Shown here: positions 39,461-48,077 of the stretch, piece after piece
Position numbering within the stretch: position 1 is the first letter of the stretch
How the letters are laid out: each line of letters starts with the position of its first letter
Source: Zoogloea dura
GTDB taxonomy: Bacteria > Pseudomonadota > Gammaproteobacteria > Burkholderiales > Rhodocyclaceae
Assembly (NCBI RefSeq): GCF_012927165.1
Contig: NZ_JABBGA010000009.1
Location: forward strand, 1 to 64,000
Reading direction: 5' to 3'
Length of the DNA: 64,000 bases
The notes under the pieces: generated by a model
Database searches by the model: none
What the model saw: only the letters and a program-made list of their open reading frames with translations
Told to the model about the DNA's origin: nothing
Program-made: the position numbers and the translations under genes

Positions 39461-39752
39461 AGGCACCGTCAACAAGACGTTCCAGCACCGCCACATCGGC
39501 ACCGCGCACCCTCACACGCTTGCTGCGGGAGGTCTCGCCGCTCACCAGCTCCACCGCCGACTTCGACACCCCGCAGGCCTTGGCCAGGAAGGCCACCAGG
39601 GCGGCATTGGCCTTGCCATCGACAGGCGGGGCGGCGAGCCGGATCTTGAGGGCTTCGCCGTGCAACCCGGCTAGCTCGGTCTTCCTGGCACCGGGCTGGA
39701 TATGCAGCGTCAGCACCACGCTGCCATCTGCCGCCCGGCTCAGCCACGTCAT
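39459..39752 (-). CDS. yggU: DUF167/YggU family protein
   Basis: A 97-residue small soluble protein with the DUF167 pattern VVLTLHIQPGARKTELAGLHGEALKIRLAAPPVDGKAN split over two strands. Function unknown. The ATG at 39752 is two bases after the yggT stop, so it is in the same operon (proC-yggT-yggU). Longer in-frame starts overlap yggT. Confidence 0.93.
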   Translation of the reverse strand: MTWLSRAADGSVVLTLHIQPGARKTELAGLHGEALKIRLAAPPVDGKANAALVAFLAKACGVSKSAVELVSGETSRSKRVRVRGADVAVLERLVDGA

Positions 39753-39754
39753 GT

Positions 39755-40327
39755 TCAGGCCAGCCCCACCAGCATGTACTTGCCCATGGCCAGCGCGCTG
39801 AGCAGCAACTGGACCAGCAGCAGCAAGGCGATAGGCGTCAGATCCACCCCGCCGATGGTCGGGATGACGCGCCGGAAGGGGCGCAGGAAGGGTTCCGCCA
39901 GCGCGTTGATGACACCGGCCATCGGCGCATGGGGATTGACCCAGGACAGCACCGCCGACATCAGGACCACGCCCATCAGCAAATACAGGGCGACCTTGCA
40001 CAGCTCCAGCAGGCCGACGCCCCACATGACGAAGAGCAGGCTCAGCGGATCAGCAACACCGATGATGCCCCGCACCCCCAGGGCGACGAAGATCACCAGC
40101 ACCTGCACGACCCAGGCCGGCAGCAGGCTGGCCAGATCCAGCCCGCCCAGGCCCGGGATGAAGCGGCGCAGGGGCAGCACCAGCCAGTCGGTGGTGGCCA
40201 CCACGAACTGGCCGATGGGATTGCGGAAGGAGATGCGCTGCCACTGCATCACGAAGCGCGCCAACAGCACACCGGTCAATAGTCCGCCGAGGGTGTCGAC
40301 GAGAGTCAGGAAAAGGCCTCCGAGCAT
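39755..40327 (-). CDS. yggT: YggT family membrane protein
   Basis: A 190-residue membrane protein with two YGGT repeats, each a pair of TM helices around PLRRFIPGLGGLDLASLL and FLRPFRRVIPTIGGVDLTPI. The family may help osmotic adaptation or cell division, but the role is unproven. Located between proC and yggU. Confidence 0.93.
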   Translation of the reverse strand: MLGGLFLTLVDTLGGLLTGVLLARFVMQWQRISFRNPIGQFVVATTDWLVLPLRRFIPGLGGLDLASLLPAWVVQVLVIFVALGVRGIIGVADPLSLLFVMWGVGLLELCKVALYLLMGVVLMSAVLSWVNPHAPMAGVINALAEPFLRPFRRVIPTIGGVDLTPIALLLLVQLLLSALAMGKYMLVGLA

Positions 40328-40339
40328 GATCGACCCCGC

Positions 40340-41152
40340 TCAGTCCTGGCCGAGCTGTTCGCCCAGCTCGCGGCCACGTGCCTCGGCCGCCGCCACCGCA
40401 CGGGTGACGATGGCCGGGAAGCCGTCGGCCGCGAAAGAGGCCAGCGCCGCCGCGGTGGTGCCGCCCTTGGAGGTCACCCGCTCACGCAGCACGGCGGGCG
40501 CTTCATCACTGTCGACGGCCAGCCGGGCCGCGCCCAGCACCGTCTCGAGCGCCAGCTTGCGGGCCGTCGCCTCATCGAAGCCGAGGGACTCGCCGGCCGC
40601 CTGCAGGCATTCGATGAAGTGGAAGACATAGGCCGGGCCGCTGCCCGACACCGCCGTGACGCCGTCGATCTGCGCCTCTTCCGGCACCCACACGGTGCTG
40701 CCGACTGCGTTGAGCACCCGGGCGGCAGCCTCGCGCCCCTCGGCGCCCACCGATGCATCCGCATACAAGCCGGTGATGCCCGCGCCGATCAGCGCCGGCG
40801 TATTGGGCATGGCCCGCACCAGGCGGGTATGGCCGCCCAGCCAGCGGCTGATGTCGGCCAGGCGCAGGCCGGCCGCAATGCTCACCACGATCTGCTGATC
40901 GAGACGGCCGGCCATCGGCGCCACCGCCACCTTCATCTGCTGCGGCTTCACCGCCAGCACCAACACATCGCAGGCCAGGGCCTGCTCGTCAAAAGCTTCC
41001 ACGGCGCGCACGCCGAAGTCGCCCTGCAGCTTGCTCCGCCCCTCGGCGGACAACTCCACGACCTGCAGGTCTGCCGCGGCAAAGCCCTGCTTGACCAGGC
41101 CGCCGATCAAGGCCGCCGCCATGTTGCCGCCACCCAGGAAAGTGATCTTCAT
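40340..41152 (-). CDS. proC: Pyrroline-5-carboxylate reductase
   Basis: A 270-residue enzyme that makes proline from pyrroline-5-carboxylate using NAD(P)H. N-terminal Rossmann motif FLGGGNMAAALIGGL and C-terminal family motif VTSKGGTTAAAL are visible. Cotranscribed with yggT-yggU downstream and yggS upstream. Confidence 0.97.
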   Translation of the reverse strand: MKITFLGGGNMAAALIGGLVKQGFAAADLQVVELSAEGRSKLQGDFGVRAVEAFDEQALACDVLVLAVKPQQMKVAVAPMAGRLDQQIVVSIAAGLRLADISRWLGGHTRLVRAMPNTPALIGAGITGLYADASVGAEGREAAARVLNAVGSTVWVPEEAQIDGVTAVSGSGPAYVFHFIECLQAAGESLGFDEATARKLALETVLGAARLAVDSDEAPAVLRERVTSKGGTTAAALASFAADGFPAIVTRAVAAAEARGRELGEQLGQD

Positions 41153-41202
41153 TGTGTCGATTCCGCCGTATTGATAGGAGCTTGATTGGAAAAAAGAAAC
41201 CG

Positions 41203-41973
41203 TCAGGATGCCGCCGGCCCGGCCGTGCCCTGCGCCGGATAAGTGCGCGCACCGAAGATCGCCGTGCCCACGCGGACCATCGTCGAACCCTCGGCGATCG
41301 CCGCCTCCAGGTCATCGGACATGCCCATCGACAGGGTGTCCAGCACCAAGCCCTGCGCGGCGAGCGCATCGCGCAGCTGCCTCAACTGGGCAAAGCGCCG
41401 GCGCTGCAAGGCCGTGTCGGAAGTGGGTTCGGGAATCGCCATCAGGCCACGCAGGCGCAGCCGCGGCAATGCGGCAACCGCCAGCGCCAGCGCTGGCAGC
41501 TCGTCCGGCGCAACGCCGCTCTTGCTGTCCTCGCCGCTCACGTTGACCTGCAGGCACACCTGCAGCGGCGGCAGATGCACGTCACGCTGTTCGGACAGGC
41601 GCTGGGCAATGCGCAGGCGATCGATGGAGTGCACCCACGCAAAATGGTTCGCCACCAGGCGGGTTTTGTTGCTCTGCAGGGGGCCGATGAAGTGCCACTC
41701 GAGGCCCAGGCCGGCCAGCGCCTCGACCTTGGCCACACCCTCCTGCACATAGTTCTCGCCGAAGGCCTGCTGGCCGGCTGCCGCGGCACTGCGCACGGCC
41801 TCCGCCGGCCAGGTCTTGCTGACCGCCAGCAGCCTCACCTCATCCGCTGGACGACCAGCCGACCTGGCCGCTCCGGCGATCCGGGCGATGAGGTTTTGAA
41901 GGCGCTCGGATATGCCTGATTTATACTCTTCCAAAGCTTGATTCTGGGCAGTAAGGGCCGTTGAGTATAGCAT
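41203..41973 (-). CDS. yggS: YggS/PLPBP pyridoxal-phosphate-binding protein
   Basis: A protein of the PLP homeostasis family that holds vitamin B6 on Lys53 (LLAVSKTWP). QAFGENYVQEG, WHFIGPLQSNK and the C-terminal VRVGTAIFGAR are family motifs. The N-terminus is longer than usual; ATG at 41973 is the only ATG, but a TTG at 41934 would give the normal length. It is divergent from pilT with a short gap. Confidence 0.92.
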   Translation of the reverse strand: MLYSTALTAQNQALEEYKSGISERLQNLIARIAGAARSAGRPADEVRLLAVSKTWPAEAVRSAAAAGQQAFGENYVQEGVAKVEALAGLGLEWHFIGPLQSNKTRLVANHFAWVHSIDRLRIAQRLSEQRDVHLPPLQVCLQVNVSGEDSKSGVAPDELPALALAVAALPRLRLRGLMAIPEPTSDTALQRRRFAQLRQLRDALAAQGLVLDTLSMGMSDDLEAAIAEGSTMVRVGTAIFGARTYPAQGTAGPAAS

Positions 41974-42041
41974 CGGCCCCTTGCCCTCCCTTCCTGCCGG
42001 AACACCTGCCCGAACAACCCTGCCTGCCGCGAGCCCGAACG

Positions 42042-43085
42042 ATGGACATCACCGAACTGCTGGCCTTCACCGTCAAGAACAAGGCCTCTGACCTGCACAT
42101 TTCCTCCGGCTTGCCGCCCATGATCCGGGTACACGGCGACGTCCGCCGCATCAACCTCCCGGCGCTCGCCCACAAGGACGTCCACAGCATGGTGTACGAC
42201 ATCATGAATGACTCCCAGCGCAAGCAGTACGAGGAATTCTTCGAGACCGACTTCTCCTTCGAGATCCCCAACCTGGCGCGCTTCCGGGTCAACGCCTTCA
42301 ACCAGAACCGCGGCGCCGCGGCGGTGTTCCGGGTGATTCCGTCCAAGGTCATGACCCTCGAGGAGCTCAACTGCCCGAAGATCTTCAAGGACATTGCCAA
42401 CCAGCCGCGGGGCATCGTGCTGGTCACCGGCCCGACGGGCTCGGGCAAATCCACCACGCTCGCGGCGATGGTCGATTACGTGAACGAAAACGAATACGGC
42501 CACATCCTCACCGTCGAGGACCCGATCGAATTCGTGCACGAATCCAAGCGCTGCCTGATCAACCAGCGGGAGGTCGCGCGTGACACCCACTCCTTCAACG
42601 CGGCCCTGCGCTCGGCCCTGCGGGAAGACCCGGACGTGATCCTGGTGGGCGAAATGCGCGACCTGGAAACCATCCGCCTGGCCCTCACCGCCGCCGAGAC
42701 CGGCCACCTGGTGTTCGGCACCCTGCACACTTCCTCCGCCGCCAAGACCATCGACCGTATCGTCGACGTCTTCCCCGCCGCCGAGAAGGACATGGTGCGG
42801 GCCATGATGTCCGAATCCCTGCGCGCGGTGATCTCCCAGACCCTGCTCAAGACCAAGGACGGCACCGGCCGGGTGGCAGCCCACGAGATCATGATCGGCA
42901 CCCCGGCCATCCGCAACCTGATCCGCGAGAACAAGGTCGCCCAGATGTACTCCGCCATCCAGACCGGCCAGAACCTCGGCATGCAGACCCTCGACCAGTG
43001 CCTCGCCGACCTCGTCCGCCGCAACATCGTGTCCGGCGCCGAAGCCCGCCTGCGAGCCCAGAACAAGGACAGCTTCCCGGCCTGA
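42042..43085 (+). CDS. pilT: Type IV pilus retraction ATPase PilT
   Basis: A 347-residue hexameric ATPase that powers pilus retraction and twitching motility. Walker A GPTGSGKST is near residue 130; the Asp box and Walker B (VILVGEMRDLETI) and AIRNLIRENK are present. The ATG at 42042 begins the family N-terminus MDITELLAF; an earlier frame adds foreign residues. Followed by pilU. Confidence 0.97.
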   Translation: MDITELLAFTVKNKASDLHISSGLPPMIRVHGDVRRINLPALAHKDVHSMVYDIMNDSQRKQYEEFFETDFSFEIPNLARFRVNAFNQNRGAAAVFRVIPSKVMTLEELNCPKIFKDIANQPRGIVLVTGPTGSGKSTTLAAMVDYVNENEYGHILTVEDPIEFVHESKRCLINQREVARDTHSFNAALRSALREDPDVILVGEMRDLETIRLALTAAETGHLVFGTLHTSSAAKTIDRIVDVFPAAEKDMVRAMMSESLRAVISQTLLKTKDGTGRVAAHEIMIGTPAIRNLIRENKVAQMYSAIQTGQNLGMQTLDQCLADLVRRNIVSGAEARLRAQNKDSFPA

Positions 43086-43165
43086 TGCAACAGCGGCCGG
43101 ACGCGCCCTGCACCTCCCCCTGAACTTAGCCACCCGCCGGCGCATTGCCGGCCACAGGACCCACC

Positions 43166-44299
43166 ATGGAACGCGACCAGGCACTCAAGTTCATGCACGA
43201 TCTGCTGCGGCTGATGCTGCAGAAGAACGGCTCGGACCTCTTCATCACGGCGGGCTTCCCGCCGGCGATCAAGATCGACGGCAAGATCGTGCCCCAGTCC
43301 AACCAGCAGCTCACCCACACCCACACGGCCGAGCTGGCCCGCGTGGTCATGAGCGACCGCCAGGCACAGGAGTTCGAGGCCACCAAGGAGTGCAACTTCG
43401 CCATCTCCCCGCCGGGCATCGGGCGCTTCCGCGCCAACGCCTTCATCCAGCAAGGCCAGGTGGGCCTGGTGCTGCGGACCATCCCGCAGAAGATCCCGAC
43501 CCTCGACGAGCTGGGCCTGCCGCCCGTTCTCAAGGACATCGCCATGTCCAAGCGCGGCCTGGTGATCTTCGTGGGTGGCACCGGCACCGGCAAGACCACC
43601 TCCCTGGCGGCGATGGTGGACTTCCGCAATGAAAAGACCTTCGGGCACATCATCACGGTGGAAGACCCGATCGAGTTCGTGCATGCCCACAAGAACTGCA
43701 TCGTCACCCAGCGCGAGGTCGGCATCGACACCGACTCCTGGGAGCCGGCCCTCAAGAACACCCTGCGCCAGGCGCCGGACGTGATCCTGATGGGCGAAAT
43801 CCGCGACCGGGCCACCATGGACTACGCGGTCGCCTTCGCCGAGACCGGCCACCTGTGCCTGGCCACCCTGCACGCCAACAGCGCCAACCAGGCCATCGAC
43901 CGGATCATCAACTTCTTCCCGGAAGAACGGCGCCAGCAGCTCCTGATGGACCTCTCCCTGAACCTCAAGGCCCTCATCTCACAGCGCCTGCTGCCCATGT
44001 GCGACCGCAAGGGCCGGGTGCCGGCGGTGGAGGTCATGCTCAACTCGCCGCTCATCTCCGACCTGATCTTCAAGGGCGACATCCCCAACATCAAGGAAGT
44101 GATGAAGCGCTCCAGCGAGCTGGGCATGCAGACCTTCGACCAGAGCCTCTTCGACCTCTACGAGAAGAACCTGATCACCTACGAGGACGCCCTGCGCAAC
44201 GCCGACTCCATGAACGACCTGCGCCTGCAGATCAAGCTCAAGAGCAGCCGTGGCGACCGTGACATGCTCTCCGGCATCCAGAACCTCGACATCGTGTGA
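43166..44299 (+). CDS. pilU: Type IV pilus ATPase PilU
   Basis: A 377-residue PilT paralogue that assists retraction in a PilT-dependent way. Walker A GGTGTGKTT and Walker B VILMGEIRDRATM are present, with the PilU-type C-terminus. ATG at 43166 (MERDQALKF) is preceded by AGGAC. It lies 80 bp after pilT and ends at the start of a large palindrome. Confidence 0.96.
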   Translation: MERDQALKFMHDLLRLMLQKNGSDLFITAGFPPAIKIDGKIVPQSNQQLTHTHTAELARVVMSDRQAQEFEATKECNFAISPPGIGRFRANAFIQQGQVGLVLRTIPQKIPTLDELGLPPVLKDIAMSKRGLVIFVGGTGTGKTTSLAAMVDFRNEKTFGHIITVEDPIEFVHAHKNCIVTQREVGIDTDSWEPALKNTLRQAPDVILMGEIRDRATMDYAVAFAETGHLCLATLHANSANQAIDRIINFFPEERRQQLLMDLSLNLKALISQRLLPMCDRKGRVPAVEVMLNSPLISDLIFKGDIPNIKEVMKRSSELGMQTFDQSLFDLYEKNLITYEDALRNADSMNDLRLQIKLKSSRGDRDMLSGIQNLDIV

Positions 44300-44419
44300 A
44301 TGGGGGCATGAAGCTACTGCGTGGTCCGGTCTCGCGACTGCGATGCTCGCCGTACTCGAGTACGGCTGCGCTTCTCGTCGCGACCTCGGACCGCTCGCTA
44401 CGCTTCCTGCCCCCATTCA
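44297..44419. repeat. 123-bp imperfect palindrome (REP-like)
   Basis: The segment reads the same on both strands from TGAATGGGGGCA at one end to its complement at the other, with a perfect 16-bp centre CCGTACTCGAGTACGG (44350-44365). It overlaps the pilU stop and lies between convergent pilU and rlmL. Long hairpins of this kind act as bidirectional transcript ends or cruciforms. Confidence 0.8.
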
Positions 44420-44434
44420 GGCGTGTGCTGGTTC

Positions 44435-44481
44435 GGGAAGGCTCGCTGCGCATTGCCTTCCCTCACTGACGGGCAGTCAGT
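44435..44481. repeat. Two further hairpins beside the palindrome
   Basis: GGGAAGGC/GCCTTCCC (44435-44462) and ACTGAC/GTCAGT (44465-44481) follow the large palindrome. Together the three hairpins fill the pilU-rlmL gap. Confidence 0.6.
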
Positions 44482-44484
44482 ACC

Positions 44485-45645
44485 TCAGGCGGCGTCGGAG
44501 GGTTTTGGTTTTCTCGCCGAGCCGGCGATCATGAGGTATTCGTACAGACGGCAGTCGATGGAGCCGTTGTACAGGGGGGTGCGCTTGCTGGCCTTGAGGC
44601 GGACGCCCTTGGGCAGGGCCGGGTCGCCACTGAAGAAGTAGCAGCGCCAGCCTGTCCAGTGGGCCTTGAGGGCGTCACCGAGCTTCGGGTAGAAGGCTTC
44701 CAGCTCGGAGGTGTCGGACAGGCGCACGCCATAGGGCGGGTTGGCCACCAGCACGCCGGATGCGGCCGGCGCCTTCATGTCCAGCATGTCGCCGCGCCCC
44801 ACTTCCACACAGCCGTCCAGACCGGCGCTGCGCAGGTTCACAAAACTCTTGCGCTGCTGCTCCTCGAGGATGTCCGAACCGTAGATGGCCAGCTTGCGCG
44901 GTGCCTGCCGGCGCGCCTCGGCGGCCTTGCGGATGGGCAGCCACACGTCCCGCTCGAAGTGCTTGAAGCGCTCGAAGGCAAAGTGCCGCCCCAACCCCGG
45001 CGCCACGTCCAGCGCCATCTGGGCGGCCTCGATCAGGAAGGTGCCGCTGCCGCACATCGGGTCGCAGAGGGCCTCCTCACCGGGCTTCCAGCCGGTCAGG
45101 CGCAGGATGCCGGCAGCCAGGTTCTCCTTCAGCGGCGCCTCCACCGCGGCGGGCTTGAAACCCCGCTTGTAGAGCGGCTCGCCAGAGGTGTCGAGATACA
45201 GGGTGACCGTGTCCTCCGACAGAAAGGCGTGGATGCGCATGTCCGGCGTCTGGGTGTCCACGTCGGGACGACGCCCGGCCACGGTACGGAAGTGGTCGCA
45301 CACCGCGTCCTTGATCTTCAGCGTGGTGAACTCCAGGCTGCGCAGGGGCGACTTGTGGGCGGTAACGAAGACGCGGATGGTCTGATCCGGCGTAAACCAG
45401 CGGGCCCAGGTGGGCGCGTAAGCGATGCGATAGACATCCTCCTCGCCACGGTAGCGACCCATCGTGATCTGCCACAGGATGCGGCTGGCCAGGCGGCTTT
45501 CCAGGTTGGCCCGGTAGCACACGGCCCAGTCGCCGGCGAACTGCACGCCGCCGGGCAGGGCTTTGGGGTCGGTGGCGCCGAGGGCGCGCAGCTCCTCGAC
45601 GAGGAGCGACTCGAGGCCGCGGGGACAGGGAGCAAAGAAATTCAA
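44485..45645 (-). CDS. rlmL: 23S rRNA (guanine-N2)-methyltransferase, RlmL/YpsC type
   Basis: A 386-residue SAM-dependent RNA methyltransferase. A THUMP-type N-terminal region precedes a methyltransferase domain with CDPMCGSGTF and the catalytic VANPPYG. E. coli RlmL is a longer fusion; this is the short form found in many bacteria. Probable product m2G2445 in 23S rRNA. Confidence 0.92.
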   Translation of the reverse strand: MNFFAPCPRGLESLLVEELRALGATDPKALPGGVQFAGDWAVCYRANLESRLASRILWQITMGRYRGEEDVYRIAYAPTWARWFTPDQTIRVFVTAHKSPLRSLEFTTLKIKDAVCDHFRTVAGRRPDVDTQTPDMRIHAFLSEDTVTLYLDTSGEPLYKRGFKPAAVEAPLKENLAAGILRLTGWKPGEEALCDPMCGSGTFLIEAAQMALDVAPGLGRHFAFERFKHFERDVWLPIRKAAEARRQAPRKLAIYGSDILEEQQRKSFVNLRSAGLDGCVEVGRGDMLDMKAPAASGVLVANPPYGVRLSDTSELEAFYPKLGDALKAHWTGWRCYFFSGDPALPKGVRLKASKRTPLYNGSIDCRLYEYLMIAGSARKPKPSDAA

Positions 45646-45667
45646 GGCAGGAATCCGTAAGGAAGAA

Positions 45668-46084
45668 TCAGAAGGGCTTCAGCACGACAAGGAAGACGCA
45701 GGCGAACAACACCAGCACCGGGACCTCGTTGAAGAAGCGGTACCACACGTGGCTGCGGGTATTGCGCCCGGCGGCGAAGTCCCGCATCAGGCGGCCGCAG
45801 TAAAGGTGATAGACGATCAGGAAGGTGACCAGCCCGGTCTTGGCGTGCAGCCAGCCTCCAGCCACGTCAAAGCCGAACCACAGCCACATGCCCAGCGCCA
45901 CCGCCAGGATGCCCAGCGGCGTCATGAAGCGATAGAGCTTGAGCTCCATCAGGGCCAGCCGCTCACGGGTCGCGGCATCGCTCACCATGGCGTGATTGAC
46001 AAACAGGCGGGGTAGATAGAACAAGCCGGCGAACCAACTGGTCACGAAGATGATGTGCAGGGCCTTGATGCTGAGGAAGAGCAT
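45668..46084 (-). CDS. hemJ: Protoporphyrinogen oxidase HemJ
   Basis: A 138-residue membrane protein with four hydrophobic segments, matching HemJ (former UPF0093). The family His in KALHIIFV and Lys in LHAKTG are present. HemJ oxidises protoporphyrinogen IX in haem synthesis. The start is the ATG at 46084 (MLFLSIKALH); longer frames are not family-like. Confidence 0.9.
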   Translation of the reverse strand: MLFLSIKALHIIFVTSWFAGLFYLPRLFVNHAMVSDAATRERLALMELKLYRFMTPLGILAVALGMWLWFGFDVAGGWLHAKTGLVTFLIVYHLYCGRLMRDFAAGRNTRSHVWYRFFNEVPVLVLFACVFLVVLKPF

Positions 46085-46103
46085 GACGGGTCTCGTTAGG
46101 GTT

Positions 46104-47000
46104 TCAGGAAGAAATGCCGCGCAGGCCGGCCAGGGTGGCCGCCACCGTCGGGTAACGCAGCTGCACGCGCAGTTCGCGCTTGATCCGCCGGTTGTCGAGG
46201 CGACGGGATTCGGACATGAAGGACAGGGTCTGCGGCGACAGTCGGCTCCCCGCCTCGGCCCGCGACACCCGGGGCGGCCGTGGCAGCCCCAGGGCATCGG
46301 CTACCTGATCGAAGTAGTCCCCCATCTTCAACTCGCTGTCGTCGCTGGCGTTGTAGGTCCGGTTCGGCCGGCCGCGAAACAAGGCCAGGGCCAGCAGGCG
46401 GGCCAGGTCGTCCGCATGGATGTGATTGGTGAACACGTCGTCCTCGGGGCTGAGCACCGGATCGCCGCGGCGCAGGCGCTCGACCGGCAGGCGGGCCGCC
46501 GAATCATAGATGCCCGGCGCCCGCAGGATGGCCACCCGGCAACCCGATGCAGCGCCAAAGCGCCGCAGACGCGCCTCGGCAGCCACCCGCCGACGCCCGC
46601 GCGGCGAGACGGGGCGTGCCGGCCGGCTCTCGTCCAGCCAGGCGCCGCCACAGTCTCCATAGACGCCCGTAGTACTTATGTAGCTTATCCGTCGTGGTAG
46701 ACTCCCGCGACGAGTCAGGGCCGCCAGCAGGCGCCGGGTTCGCGGATCGTCATCCCCCTGCCCCGGCGGGGGCGCGCAGTGCAGGACGTATTCCGCGATA
46801 CCCGCCAGACGCCTCAGGCTGCCCGGCACATCGAGATCAGCCACCAGGGGCTCTGCCCCGAGGGCACGCAGTGCTGCGCACTCCTCCGGACGGCGCACCA
46901 CGGCCCGGACGCGAAAGCGGAGCGCCAGCCACGGAATGATGCGGCGGACCACGTCTCCGCTCCCGACAATCAGCACCCGATTCATTTTTCGACGTTTCAT
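46104..47000 (-). CDS. NAD(P)-dependent epimerase/dehydratase-like SDR protein
   Basis: A 298-residue extended-SDR protein with a Rossmann motif (VLIVGSGDVVRRI) and STTGVYGD, where the usual Tyr-x3-Lys pair is not intact. This resembles the YeeZ-like group of unknown substrate. An in-frame ATG at 46985 is an alternative start. It is divergent from the reductase gene with only a 27-bp gap. Confidence 0.82.
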   Translation of the reverse strand: MKRRKMNRVLIVGSGDVVRRIIPWLALRFRVRAVVRRPEECAALRALGAEPLVADLDVPGSLRRLAGIAEYVLHCAPPPGQGDDDPRTRRLLAALTRRGSLPRRISYISTTGVYGDCGGAWLDESRPARPVSPRGRRRVAAEARLRRFGAASGCRVAILRAPGIYDSAARLPVERLRRGDPVLSPEDDVFTNHIHADDLARLLALALFRGRPNRTYNASDDSELKMGDYFDQVADALGLPRPPRVSRAEAGSRLSPQTLSFMSESRRLDNRRIKRELRVQLRYPTVAATLAGLRGISS

Positions 47001-47027
47001 ATTTCCATTATCTCACGGCCACCCACC

Positions 47028-48056
47028 ATGTCGTTCCAGGTCACCCTCCAGCCCAGCGGCCTCCACTTCGAGGCCGCCCCCGACGAAACCGTTCTCGCCT
47101 CCGCCCTCGCCGCCGGGCTGCTCCTCCCCTACAGCTGCCGGGACGGTGCCTGCGGCGTCTGCAAGAGCCGGATCGTCTCCGGCGAGGTGGACCTGGGCCG
47201 CATCTCCGAATCGACCTTGACCGCCGCCGACCGTGAAGCCGGGCTGGCCCTGCTGTGCTGTGCCACGCCGCGCTCCGACCTGGTGGTCGAAGTCCGCCAG
47301 GTCACCCGGGCAGGCGACATCCCGGTCAAGAAGCTGCCATGCCGGGTCCAGAAGCTGACCCGCGCGGCGCCCGACGTGATCGTGCTCGAGATCAAGCTGC
47401 CGGCCAGCGAGAAATTCCAGTTCATCGCCGGCCAGTACATCGACTTCCTGCTGGCCGACGGCAAGCGCCGCAGTTTTTCGATCGCCAGCGCGCCCAGCGG
47501 CGCCGACTTCCTCGAACTGCACATCCGCCTGGTACCGGGCGGGCAATTCACCACCCATGTGTTCGAAAAGCTCAAGGAGCGTGACATCCTGCGCTTCGAA
47601 GGCCCCCTGGGCGGCTTCCGCCTGCATGAAGAATCGACCAGGCCTATCGTGCTGCTGGCCGGCGGCACCGGCTTCGCACCGATCAAGAGCATCGTCGAGC
47701 ACGCCATCGCCACCGGGCAGACCCGCCCGATGACCCTTTACTGGGGCAGCCGCGACCTGGCCGGCCTCTACCAGCTCGAACTGGCCCGTAGCTGGGAGGC
47801 CCTGCTGCCCGGCTTCCGCTGCATCCCGGTCATCTCCGATGCAACGCCCGCGGACGCCTGGAGCGGCCGCCGCGGCCTGGCCCATCACGCCCTCATGGCC
47901 GACCTGCCCGACCTGTCCGGCCACGAAGTCTATGCCTGCGGCTCGCCGGCGATGATCGACACCGCCCGCGCCGACCTCACCTCCCGCTGCGGCCTGCCGC
48001 AGGAGGCCTTCTTCGCCGACGCCTTCAGCTTTTCGAACGACGCCGGAGCCGCCTGA
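47028..48056 (+). CDS. 2Fe-2S / FAD / NAD(P)H reductase (AscD-like)
   Basis: A 342-residue flavoprotein with an N-terminal plant-type 2Fe-2S domain (YSCRDGACGVCKSR ... LLCC), an FAD domain (KRRSFSIASAP) and an NAD(P) domain (LLAGGTGFAPIKS). This matches CDP-6-deoxy-3,4-glucoseen reductase and related oxygenase reductases. Partner unknown; it could in principle feed electrons to the Rieske oxygenase elsewhere, but there is no direct evidence. Confidence 0.9.
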   Translation: MSFQVTLQPSGLHFEAAPDETVLASALAAGLLLPYSCRDGACGVCKSRIVSGEVDLGRISESTLTAADREAGLALLCCATPRSDLVVEVRQVTRAGDIPVKKLPCRVQKLTRAAPDVIVLEIKLPASEKFQFIAGQYIDFLLADGKRRSFSIASAPSGADFLELHIRLVPGGQFTTHVFEKLKERDILRFEGPLGGFRLHEESTRPIVLLAGGTGFAPIKSIVEHAIATGQTRPMTLYWGSRDLAGLYQLELARSWEALLPGFRCIPVISDATPADAWSGRRGLAHHALMADLPDLSGHEVYACGSPAMIDTARADLTSRCGLPQEAFFADAFSFSNDAGAA

Positions 48057-48077
48057 GCTCCCACCGGAACCTGCGCC

